A DNA stretch of 7,976 nucleotides, from the NCBI GenBank assembly GCA_964429355.1, contig CAYSCH010000418.1:1-7976 (forward strand). Reading direction: 5' to 3'. Source of the stretch: JAAYAY01 sp964429355 (GTDB lineage: Bacteria > Planctomycetota > Planctomycetia > Pirellulales > Thermoguttaceae). The notes beneath the pieces are model-generated. The model was not told the DNA's origin and did no database searches. It saw nothing but the letters and a program-made list of their open reading frames with translations. How positions within the stretch are numbered: position 1 is the stretch's first letter; every line of letters begins with the position of its first letter. Shown piece after piece: positions 1-5,841 of this stretch. Position numbers and translations under genes: made by a program.

Positions 1-467
1 GAACAGGCCTCATCGAGGCCGGGGCAGATCAAGAGGCCTTCGACGCCGATTTCCAAAAAACCCTGGATGACCTGTCGTTCGCGGTCGAAATTGGATTCGC
101 TGCTGGCGGTGAGGACCTGATAGCCGAGATCGCCGGCTGCTCGCTGCACGTCGCGGCAGACTCGTCCGAAGAACGGATTGGTGATGTCGGTCACGACCAG
201 TCCAAGGCGACGGGGGCCGGCTCCGCGAGGGGCCCGGGCTGTTTGGGAGAAACTGGCGACCGGTCCGATTCGGGCCGTTCGCGTGGAATCGCCGGTCAGC
301 AGGCCGGTCTCTTTCAGCCGGGTGACGGCCTTCTGGGCGGTGGCCAGGGAAACGCCGTATTGCTCGGCCAGTTGCCGGACCGTGAGGAAGCGATCGGCCG
401 TCGCGCCGTGCCGGCCGGCACGGATCTCGGTCGCAATCGTTCGGGCAATCTGTTCGAATTTTGCCAT
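1..467 (-). CDS. GntR-type HTH / LacI-type sensor transcriptional regulator (partial, C-terminus off window)
   Basis: A cytoplasmic transcription factor, of which 155 N-terminal codons are visible; the gene continues beyond the left edge. Residues 1-57 are a winged-helix domain of the GntR kind: MAKFEQIARTIATEIRAG matches the usual 'YEQIxxxLrxxIxxG' opening, and LTVRQLAEQYGVS-LATAQKAVTRL (28-52) is the helix-turn-helix and recognition region. After a Ser/Arg/Pro-rich linker (60-86), residues 87-153 begin a periplasmic-binding-protein-like sensor typical of LacI/PurR proteins: RRLGLVVTDITNPFFGRV, then SNFDRERQVIQGFLEIGVEGLLICP. This fusion is the AraR-like architecture, in which a sugar usually releases the repressor from DNA. 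ATG at 467 is chosen because it starts the domain exactly; no strong ribosome-binding site precedes it. The gene is divergent from the amidohydrolase at 728, a plausible target besides itself. The effector cannot be told from this fragment. Confidence 0.88.
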   Translation of the reverse strand, partial: MAKFEQIARTIATEIRAGRHGATADRFLTVRQLAEQYGVSLATAQKAVTRLKETGLLTGDSTRTARIGPVASFSQTARAPRGAGPRRLGLVVTDITNPFFGRVCRDVQRAAGDLGYQVLTASSESNFDRERQVIQGFLEIGVEGLLICPGLDEAC

Positions 468-484
468 TGAGAGCAACACGAAAC

Positions 485-533
485 AGAACAATTTTATAAC
501 ATTTGAAGAACAGGCGTGATTCTAGATAGAACA
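485..533 (-). repeat. Three phased TGTTCT boxes, candidate operator
   Basis: AGAACA on the plus strand (TGTTCT on the minus strand) occurs at 485-490, 507-512 and 528-533. The steps are 22 and 21 bp, about two helical turns, so all three face the same side of the DNA. One box lies in the spacer between the -35 and -10 elements of the regulator promoter, one at the predicted transcription start and one about 20 bp downstream. That placement suits repression by the regulator of its own gene. The boxes and spacing are seen; the binding protein is inferred. Confidence 0.5.
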
Positions 534-547
534 ATAAAGGAAGTCAA
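519..547 (-). promoter_or_regulatory. Near-consensus sigma70-type promoter of the regulator gene
   Basis: Read on the minus strand, TTGACT (547-542) and TAGAAT (524-519) are separated by exactly 17 nt, each one base from the TTGACA/TATAAT consensus. The predicted transcription start lies near 511-513, giving a leader of about 45 nt before the ATG at 467. The region is clearly AT-richer than its surroundings. The match is seen directly; activity is inferred. Confidence 0.65.
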
Positions 548-616
548 CACTTGTGCGGGCTCTACACCCTTCGACTGGGGGGCAGGCTATAAATCCGGCC
601 GTGTTTGTTGGCGTGT

Positions 617-666
617 GGGGGCGGTATGGAGTGGTGGAGGGGGTATGGCAGGAAGGAATACGGGGG
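617..666 (+). other. G-rich leader segment upstream of the amidohydrolase
   Basis: The plus strand carries three G5 runs (617-621, 639-643, 662-666) with several GG pairs between them and almost no C. This lies in the divergent intergenic region (468-727), within the likely 5' leader of the gene at 728. It could form a two-tetrad or irregular G-quadruplex, or simply be a purine-rich leader. A weak TATAAA at 588-593 and GATAAT at 666-671 are possible -10 boxes for the plus strand, but neither has a good -35 partner. No other gene is seen in this gap. Confidence 0.3.
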
Positions 667-727
667 ATAATGAGTCTGTCGAACCAGACAAGAGACGATT
701 TGTGATCCGCCGGAGGCCCGATCTTCT

Positions 728-1783
728 ATGCTCCCCATTCCGCTTCATCACGTTTGGCAGTTCACCGAGGTCGACCGGGCGTTTTGGCAGCGTCACCTCG
801 AAGATTGGGTACCGCGACGGGTCTTCGATGCCCACACGCATGTGAACGAGCCGCGTTTTCGCCTGGTGGAGCGGACGGAAGAGATGCGTCGGCAATACTG
901 GGTCAACGAGGTCAGCGAGCCGATCGGAGCGGCAGACGCGCAGCGGTGTTATGAAACGGTCTTTCCCGGCCGTCGGTTCTCCTGCCTGGCCTTTGGCCAT
1001 CCGAGCCTCGACTACGATATCGAGTCGAGCAACGCCAGCCTGAAGGCGGAGAGCGGGCGACGAGGGTGGTTGCACCTGATCGTATCCAGGCCGGACTGGA
1101 CCGCGGAGCAATTGGAGGGGCAATTGAACTCCTCCGGCGCCCTTGGAATCAAGCCCTACTATGCCATGATCCCGGACCAGGATCCCGCCACCCGCGACAA
1201 GTACCTGGAAGCGAGCATCTTTCAGTTCCTGCCCCATGAGCAACTGGAGGTGCTGAACCAGCGCGGCGCTTGCGTCGTGCTCCACGTGCCGAAGGCGGCT
1301 CGCCTGGGCCACCCGGACAACATTGCCGAGGTCAAGCAGATCCGCCGTCAGTATCCGGCGGTCCGGTTGATCATCGCCCACCTGGGCCGTTGTTACACGC
1401 TACCTCATGCCGAAGAAGCTCTTCCCCAACTGGCCGACGACGCCGAGTTGTACTTCGACAATTCGGCGGTGCTCAACCCGGCGGTCCACCGCTTTGCCCT
1501 GGAGACGCTGGGCCCTTCGCGAATCCTCTACGGCACCGACAATCCGATCTTCTACATGCGAGGCCGCCGGCAGTGGAAGGGAACCACCTACATCAACCGC
1601 ACGAGCTATCCCTTCTACTTCAACAAGGACCGCGAGCCGCCGGAAGTGGAGGCCGAGTACACGCTTTACATGTACGAGGCCCTGCGGGCGCTCAAGTCGG
1701 CGTGCGAGGAGCTAGCGTTGGGCCCGAATGCGGTCGAAGCGATCTTTTACGGTAATGCGGAGCGGGTGTTGGGAGTCAGATGA
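728..1783 (+). CDS. Amidohydrolase-2 family metal-dependent hydrolase (TIM barrel)
   Basis: A 351-residue cytoplasmic enzyme of the amidohydrolase superfamily (Amidohydro_2 type), whose members hydrolyse sugar lactones, decarboxylate aromatic acids or hydrolyse C-N bonds using a metal centre. The metal-ligand pattern of the barrel is visible in order: DAHTHVN with H36 and H38 after strand 1, K142 in GIKPYY, H186 in VVLHVPK, H218 in IIAHLGR and the catalytic-type D271 in YGTDNP. The C-terminal NAERVLG (343-349) is the usual family ending. Length is within the family range. ATG 728 has GGAGG at 712-716, 11 nt upstream. The gene is divergent from a sugar-type regulator, hinting at a sugar-derived substrate such as a lactone. 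An insertion around 279-310 rich in aromatic and charged residues may shape the substrate pocket. The exact substrate cannot be assigned. Confidence 0.85.
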   Translation: MLPIPLHHVWQFTEVDRAFWQRHLEDWVPRRVFDAHTHVNEPRFRLVERTEEMRRQYWVNEVSEPIGAADAQRCYETVFPGRRFSCLAFGHPSLDYDIESSNASLKAESGRRGWLHLIVSRPDWTAEQLEGQLNSSGALGIKPYYAMIPDQDPATRDKYLEASIFQFLPHEQLEVLNQRGACVVLHVPKAARLGHPDNIAEVKQIRRQYPAVRLIIAHLGRCYTLPHAEEALPQLADDAELYFDNSAVLNPAVHRFALETLGPSRILYGTDNPIFYMRGRRQWKGTTYINRTSYPFYFNKDREPPEVEAEYTLYMYEALRALKSACEELALGPNAVEAIFYGNAERVLGVR

Positions 1784-1807
1784 TCGGGTGAAAGGTCGCC
1801 CAATGAG

Positions 1808-2485
1808 GTGGTCCCACTCCATGCGGTTTATGCCTTCATCCAGCAAATGTCGTCGTATTTTGCAGAGACGGTGGCCCACTTGCCGGAGATGAAGGCATGG
1901 GCTCGGGTCGTCGAGAAGGCGGAGGACGAGTATATGCCCGCTGGTCCTCCAATGAGCCCGTTGACCGGCAGCTACTTCTGGATGTGGGCACTTTACGATC
2001 TCCGTATCGGCAAGAGCACCGATACCTTGGCTACTTGCCAGATCGCGTCGAATGACGTCATCCAAATGGATGCCAATCAGTTGAAAGTCCTGAAGCGGCT
2101 GGATCGCTCAAGGATGGGGATCTACGAGCATGTCGGAAAGGACGGATTGAACATCCGACTCAAAGAACTCATCACCGACAAGGAATTTCCCTGTCGTTGC
2201 ACGAGCGGGTATGTCGGCAGGAAGGGGGAATTGTGGTACGTCCGAGCGGTGCCGCCTTTGGACCCGGAACTCGGCGAGTTCTGGGTCTCGATGACGACTC
2301 CGTATGTCCTGATCGATTTCGGGAAATCGGACTGGATCGCCTTCCTGAAGCGAACCATGATCCAGTGCGACGGAAGTAACGATCAAGCCCAGCTTCACAA
2401 GCTGCTGAAGCATGGTCTGGACACCCACTACTGGAATGAGTTTGTGTTCAACCGGCTGAATCCACAGTCTTTCGATACGGTGTGA
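1808..2485 (+). CDS. Hypothetical protein, 225 residues
   Basis: I do not recognise this protein. It starts at GTG 1808, with AAAGG at 1791-1795 about 12 nt upstream; ATG 1847 (residue 14) is an alternative start. No signal peptide or membrane segment is visible, so it is probably cytoplasmic. The sequence is globular and rich in aromatic residues: SYFWMWALYDLRIGKS (55-70), a Cys pair FPCRCTSGYVGRKG (127-140), WYVRAVPP (143-150) and a C-terminal YWNEFVFNRLNP (208-219). By eye its codons are less GC-rich than those of the amidohydrolase before it, which may mean separate acquisition. It lies 24 nt after the amidohydrolase stop and ends 9 nt before the next start, so the three could be co-transcribed. 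The coding call rests on length, coherent amino-acid composition and tight packing. Confidence 0.7.
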   Translation: MVPLHAVYAFIQQMSSYFAETVAHLPEMKAWARVVEKAEDEYMPAGPPMSPLTGSYFWMWALYDLRIGKSTDTLATCQIASNDVIQMDANQLKVLKRLDRSRMGIYEHVGKDGLNIRLKELITDKEFPCRCTSGYVGRKGELWYVRAVPPLDPELGEFWVSMTTPYVLIDFGKSDWIAFLKRTMIQCDGSNDQAQLHKLLKHGLDTHYWNEFVFNRLNPQSFDTV

Positions 2486-2494
2486 GGTTGTGAA

Positions 2495-2710
2495 ATGGAG
2501 CAAATGGCGAGTCATCCTGCCGTACAAGTCTTGCAGGCGTTTTTCCTGGAAATGGATGCCTGGGAATCGGAGGCAGCCCGGCATCATCGGTCCGTGAATT
2601 GGGGAAATGCCGACCAAGCACAGCTTGAAATCGGCCCTAAGAAACGTCCGCTCAGAGCAGTCTGTTCCCCTTCCAGAACGCGGCACGCACCTTGCCGAGC
2701 TTCCGGGTGA
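2495..2710 (+). CDS. Short orphan ORF, probably a truncated gene remnant
   Basis: This 71-codon ORF begins with ATG 2495 and has GAGGT at 2484-2488, overlapping the preceding stop codon; this is the best ribosome-binding site in this part of the window. Residues 1-52 look like real protein, with an amphipathic helix of the type HPAVQVLQAFFLEMDAWESEAAR. After about residue 53 the composition turns Arg/Pro/Ser-rich, exactly where the ORF enters the antisense of nagA (2652-2710). The likely reading is a gene whose 3' part was lost when the convergent nagA end was joined here. The helix pattern FFxEMxxWExEA reminds me of the start of small NTF2-like or immunity-type proteins, but this is only an impression. 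It could also be a genuine small protein. Confidence 0.4.
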   Translation: MEQMASHPAVQVLQAFFLEMDAWESEAARHHRSVNWGNADQAQLEIGPKKRPLRAVCSPSRTRHAPCRASG

Positions 2711-3794
2711 AGATCACCACGTCGGCCGATTTTCCCGCTTCCAGGCTCCCGGTGTGGCGGCCCAGGCCGAGCAGGTTGGCCGGATTGAGCGAGGCCATCC
2801 GCACCGCCTCGTGGATCGGAGCACCGGTGAACTGGATGAACCGGCGGACCCCTTCATTGAGTAGGCAGCTCGAGCCGATGAGCGTGCCGCTGTCTTCATA
2901 ATAGACGCCCTGGGCGGTGCTCCGCACACGCTTGTTCATGTAGTCGTAGCTGCCCGGCTCGGCCCCGGCCGAAATAACCGCGTCGGAGATCAGGATCATC
3001 CGGTCGGCCCGTTTCGCTCGCCATGCCAGTTGCAGCAGCTCCGGGGCCACGTGCGTGCCGTCCGGATTGATTTCCGTGTACACGCTGTCGCCATTCATGG
3101 CAAACGCCGCCAGGCCCGGCTGGCGATGGTCCAGCCCGCTCATGGCATTGAACAGGTGCGTGGAGCAGGTTTTCGCCCGGCCGCAGACCTCGGCAGCCCG
3201 GGCGGCGGTTGCCAGGCTGTGCCCCACGCAGGGCTGAATTCGCAGCCGGCGCATGGCGGCGGGCAGTTGGTCTGCCCCCTCGAGCTCCGGAGCGAAGGTC
3301 ATCAGGCGGATTCGGCCACCGGCGATTCTCTGGAGCGAGTCGAGATAGTCCAGGTCGACGGGCCGGACATAGGCCTCCTGGATCCCGCCGCGTTTGTCGG
3401 GGCTGATGAACGGCCCTTCCACGTAGATCCCCGGCACACGATCCGCACAAGGTGCAGTTTGAAGCAGCCCGGCCACACGGCGGATGACCGCCTCGTCGGC
3501 CATCATCGTGGGCACGAACTGGAGAATGCCGTGGGCCAGAAGCGTGGCCTGGATGCTGTCGAGGCCCTCTTCCGTACACGACTCCCAGCCGATCAACCCG
3601 GCGCCGTGGATATGAATGTCCATGAGACCGGGTGTGACCAGTCCGCCACGGGCGTCGATCTCCACGGCGCCGCGAGGCGTCTTTCTCGCGGGGCCGGCAT
3701 GACGGATACGGCGGTCGGCAAGAATCACGGTGCCGCCGGGGATGACCTGATCGGGCAGAACGACCTGGCCGTTCTGGATGGAGAAGGTGGTCAT
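2652..3794 (-). CDS. nagA: N-acetylglucosamine-6-phosphate deacetylase
   Basis: A cytoplasmic enzyme that hydrolyses N-acetylglucosamine 6-phosphate to glucosamine 6-phosphate and acetate in amino-sugar and cell-wall recycling. At 380 residues it has the usual family length. Visible motifs in order: MDIHIHG (H61, H63), EGPF (metal ligand E126), GHS (H192), THLFNAM (H213, N216, A217), the phosphate-contact R224, NPDGTH (D245-H248), the catalytic D271 in ISDA, and the C-terminal ASLNPANLLGL and GSLEAGKSADV. The HxH pair suggests a two-metal site like the Bacillus enzyme rather than the E. coli form. One oddity: where homologues have KGTH/KGAH after EGPF, this protein reads KRGGIQ (134-139). The start at 3794 fits the family, but no Shine-Dalgarno is evident. 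The isomerase gene lies 178 bp upstream on the same strand; no nagB is in the window. Confidence 0.93.
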   Translation of the reverse strand: MTTFSIQNGQVVLPDQVIPGGTVILADRRIRHAGPARKTPRGAVEIDARGGLVTPGLMDIHIHGAGLIGWESCTEEGLDSIQATLLAHGILQFVPTMMADEAVIRRVAGLLQTAPCADRVPGIYVEGPFISPDKRGGIQEAYVRPVDLDYLDSLQRIAGGRIRLMTFAPELEGADQLPAAMRRLRIQPCVGHSLATAARAAEVCGRAKTCSTHLFNAMSGLDHRQPGLAAFAMNGDSVYTEINPDGTHVAPELLQLAWRAKRADRMILISDAVISAGAEPGSYDYMNKRVRSTAQGVYYEDSGTLIGSSCLLNEGVRRFIQFTGAPIHEAVRMASLNPANLLGLGRHTGSLEAGKSADVVIFTRKLGKVRAAFWKGNRLL

Positions 3795-3815
3795 GGAGAG
3801 GCTGATACTCTGTTG

Positions 3816-3840
3816 CAGGACAGGGTTGCATCCTGTCTTG
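3816..3840. repeat. Imperfect palindrome 1 between isomerase and nagA
   Basis: CAGGACAGG (3816-3824) pairs with CCTGTCTTG (3832-3840) over 9 bp with one G-T wobble, leaving a 7-nt loop GTTGCAT. It is followed 22 bp later by a second copy of the same design. On the nagA transcript it would form a stem-loop just upstream of the start codon. There is no T-run, so it is not a standard intrinsic terminator. Confidence 0.6.
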
Positions 3841-3862
3841 AAGAACGACTGAATCCCGTCCC

Positions 3863-3883
3863 GGGCAGGTTACAGACCTGTCC
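3863..3883. repeat. Imperfect palindrome 2 between isomerase and nagA
   Basis: GGGCAGG (3863-3869) pairs with CCTGTCC (3877-3883) over 7 bp with one G-T wobble, with a 7-nt loop TTACAGA. It shares the outline GG(A/G)CAGG-N7-CCTGTC with palindrome 1, so the two look like diverged copies of one REP-like unit, centres 45 bp apart. Confidence 0.55.
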
Positions 3884-3972
3884 CACTCAGAGACGTCAAC
3901 AATACGGCCGATCGTGCGCGCCATGCCCGTGGGGGCTTTTGCGTGTTATCAAGACTTCTTGCTTATGGTGGA

Positions 3973-4827
3973 CTACCCGCCCACTTTCTGCATGGCTGCC
4001 TTGAGGGCCACGATCCCCTTGGCGATATCTCCGACGCGATCGTTGCCGGCTTCGCGTTCGAAGATGTAGTCGCCCTGGTAGTCGGCCTCGGCCAGGATGC
4101 GGACGAAGGCGACCCAATCGATCTGGCCTGTTCCGACAACCACTTCCTCCCCCCAATCGCCTTTGACGGTTGTTCGCTTGGCGTCTTTGACGTGCACCTG
4201 CTCGACGTACGGCGCGAGCTTCTTCAGGGCTTCGATCGGATCGTCCATATCGTAGAGGATGAGGTTGGCCGGATCGAAGTTAACGGTCACGTTCTCCGCG
4301 CCCCGCTTCTTCATTTCTCCAAGAAAGGCGAGCAGGGTATCGGCCGTCTCCTGCCCCGACTCGAGCAACAGGGAGCCACCGATTTCGGCATACATGCGAG
4401 CCAGGGTAGCCACGCGGCCGGCCAGGTTGTCGAACGTCGGATCGCTGGGCTCGTGGGGGAGGAAACCTGCATGGGTGCTCACGAGTTTCACGCCCATCTG
4501 CTGGGCGAGCGTTGCTGCTGCCTTGGCCAGTGCCTGGTTCTCGGCCCAGTGCTGGTCGGGCACAATCCCGCCGGTCCTGCGAATGGCTGCGGGGGTGGAG
4601 TAGTCTTCCCCGATGGTCGAGAACATGCCGGAGACGATCGAGATCCCGGCCTCGTCGAGGATCTCCTGGGTGCCTTCCCACGTGCCCGGATCCTCGCGGT
4701 GCGGAGTCAGGCCGAGCTGCACTTTCTTCAGGCCGAGGGTGTTGACCTTTGCCGCAAGGTCTTGCGGCCCCGTGGCTTGGAGCGACCAACTGCAAACGCC
4801 GATCTGATCTGCCGTCTGTTTTTTCAT
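3973..4827 (-). CDS. Sugar phosphate isomerase/epimerase-like TIM-barrel protein
   Basis: A 284-residue cytoplasmic protein of the xylose-isomerase-like TIM-barrel family (AP_endonuc_2 fold), which includes ketose 3-epimerases, hydroxypyruvate isomerase and inosose dehydratase. The opening IGVCSWSLQ (9-17) is typical of strand 1. The four metal ligands expected of the epimerase branch can be placed: E156 in LLLESGQE, D185 in NFDPANL, H212 in VHVKDAK and E257 in YIFEREAG. GTGQIDW (232-238) is also a family hallmark. Where tagatose-3-epimerase-like enzymes have His three residues after the metal Asp, this protein has N188, so the sugar pocket may differ. ATG 4827 is preceded on its strand by GGAG and AGGA. 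The gene leads nagA by 178 bp, so both may serve one sugar pathway; the substrate is unknown. Confidence 0.85.
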   Translation of the reverse strand: MKKQTADQIGVCSWSLQATGPQDLAAKVNTLGLKKVQLGLTPHREDPGTWEGTQEILDEAGISIVSGMFSTIGEDYSTPAAIRRTGGIVPDQHWAENQALAKAAATLAQQMGVKLVSTHAGFLPHEPSDPTFDNLAGRVATLARMYAEIGGSLLLESGQETADTLLAFLGEMKKRGAENVTVNFDPANLILYDMDDPIEALKKLAPYVEQVHVKDAKRTTVKGDWGEEVVVGTGQIDWVAFVRILAEADYQGDYIFEREAGNDRVGDIAKGIVALKAAMQKVGG

Positions 4828-5044
4828 AGGATCCTATTCTCCGGTAATAGTAAGGCTCAGGCGGTACGCTACGAGTTTGATGGAAGCGGGCCTTGTCGTC
4901 AAGCCAAGTGGGTTTGTTGAAGAGGGTTCTTACGTCTGGGTTTGTCTGGGCAGAGGAAATGGGGACAATGGAAAGAAGGCGGGTTGTTGACCGACGTCTC
5001 GATTCCGATTCCCGTTATTTGCAAACCGGAAGAGATGGTGAACG
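4828..5044. other. Divergent intergenic region without a recognised site
   Basis: This gap separates the leftward isomerase from the rightward small protein and should hold both promoters. TTGACC at 4987-4992 on the plus strand is a possible -35 box, but the nearest AT-rich -10 candidate is about 21-22 bp downstream, too far for a good match. GGAAGAG at 5028-5034 is a likely ribosome-binding site for the gene at 5045. No convincing terminator, repeat or RNA was seen. Confidence 0.3.
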
Positions 5045-5248
5045 ATGATACAGAAGCGGGAAGTGAGGACCGACCCCATTCTTGACGAAATCCATCAGAC
5101 ACGCCGGGAGATCTCCGATCGATTCGGCGGTGACTTCACTGCCATGCTCGACGACGCCCGTCGGCGTCAGGAAGCGTCGGGGCGTCCGATTTGGAGACCG
5201 AAACGCGATGAGCAGACCGGTGAAATGGAGGGCCGTTGTTTGCCATAG
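5045..5248 (+). CDS. Small antitoxin-like hypothetical protein, 67 residues
   Basis: A short, charged, soluble protein without signal peptide or membrane segment. Its core is DPILDEIHQTRREISDRFGG (10-29) followed by DFTAMLDDARRRQEASGRP (30-48). I recognise this layout (DPI-x-E-[IV]-x-x-[IT]R near the start, a predicted helix with an F/Y-x-x-D motif, then RRRQ and a Gly) from small proteins common in planctomycetes and cyanobacteria. These are often annotated as hypothetical or antitoxin-like; that is family memory, not a search result. ATG 5045 has GGAAGAG at 5028-5034, 10 nt upstream. No toxin gene (PIN, RelE or BrnT type) follows; the next gene, 119 bp on, is an unrelated membrane-anchored protein. 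It may be an orphan antitoxin or a protein of another role. Confidence 0.65.
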   Translation: MIQKREVRTDPILDEIHQTRREISDRFGGDFTAMLDDARRRQEASGRPIWRPKRDEQTGEMEGRCLP

Positions 5249-5367
5249 TGACGTCATCACCTTCTGTGGCATCGTTTGGGTGAGAAGTCCTGCAGTCCCC
5301 AGCGCCCCCCCATGCTCACAGACCACAATTCGTGAAGGAACTGCCTGCAAGCAAGTCTCAAACGGAC

Positions 5368-5841
5368 ATGAAGAAGATAGCTTGGCTCACTCTCGGCGTC
5401 GTGCTCACGGGCCTGCTTCTGCCCCCTCTGATCGCTCCCGCCTGGTCTCCCATCAACTGCTGGCATGAGGAGATCAACATCAAGACCGGACAGGCTCGCT
5501 ACACTCGAAGCCTATGGTTCGTTACCATTTCGACACGTGTGGAAGACACCGCCCTTTCGGAAGCACTTCGAGGAGAGATCGTCGACGTTTCCGACATCGA
5601 GCCCTGGCACCGCGTGAACACGTTCTCTCCGGGCGTCCATCATTCGCCGCATTACCTTTTCCATTCAGCACACATGATGGCAAAACAACTCGGCGCCATA
5701 TTCCAGATGCTCGAGGTTGGTCCAGAAGGCAGACAGGCTATCGCGAAAGAAGTCCTCCGCCTCTGGCAAGTCGATGGGAACGACGGCGGTGCCGAACGTC
5801 TGGTTCACGAACTCTTGGAGAAGGGGGCCGCGACGCAATGA
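5368..5841 (+). CDS. Membrane-anchored hypothetical protein, 157 residues
   Basis: Starting at ATG 5368 gives a clean signal-anchor or signal peptide: MKK, then the hydrophobic stretch IAWLTLGVVLTGLLLPPLIA (4-23), so the rest should be outside the cytoplasm. A GTG start at 5332 would add 12 polar residues before it and is less likely. The exported part holds CWHEEINIKTGQARYTRSLW (31-50), a pattern I associate with small planctomycete and verrucomicrobial proteins of unknown function (a Cys followed by 'INIKTGQxRxxR', then an aromatic strand). A His-rich patch HHSPHYLFHSAH (91-102) could bind metal. The C-terminus (113-152) is predicted helical and charged. C31 follows the hydrophobic segment without a proper lipobox. 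The ribosome-binding site is weak. Function unknown. Confidence 0.7.
   Translation: MKKIAWLTLGVVLTGLLLPPLIAPAWSPINCWHEEINIKTGQARYTRSLWFVTISTRVEDTALSEALRGEIVDVSDIEPWHRVNTFSPGVHHSPHYLFHSAHMMAKQLGAIFQMLEVGPEGRQAIAKEVLRLWQVDGNDGGAERLVHELLEKGAATQ

Noticed and set aside
674..689. Small hairpin GTCTG-N6-CAGAC
   Set aside because: A 5-bp stem is expected by chance and has no T-run or attached motif.
670..705. 11-residue leader peptide (ATG 670 to TGA 705) before the amidohydrolase
   Set aside because: The G-run in front is only 3 nt from the ATG, too close for a good ribosome-binding site, and there is no run of regulatory codons or terminator/antiterminator pair.
587..1381. Long minus-strand ORF opposite the amidohydrolase
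   Set aside because: It is antisense to a gene with intact family motifs, and its translation shows no domain pattern; a GC-rich shadow frame.
1781..1810. The amidohydrolase stop TGA is in the same frame as the next gene, suggesting read-through fusion
   Set aside because: The amidohydrolase already ends with its usual family C-terminus, and the 24-nt linker would encode nothing notable; one in three neighbours share a frame by chance.
2896..4004. Long ORFs on both strands overlapping nagA in other frames
   Set aside because: Their translations are Arg/Pro/Gly/His-rich without motifs, while the nagA frame carries every expected catalytic residue.
5249..5256. Palindrome TGACGTCA, also present at 2053-2060
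   Set aside because: One copy lies inside a coding region and two 8-mers in 8 kb do not support a shared site.
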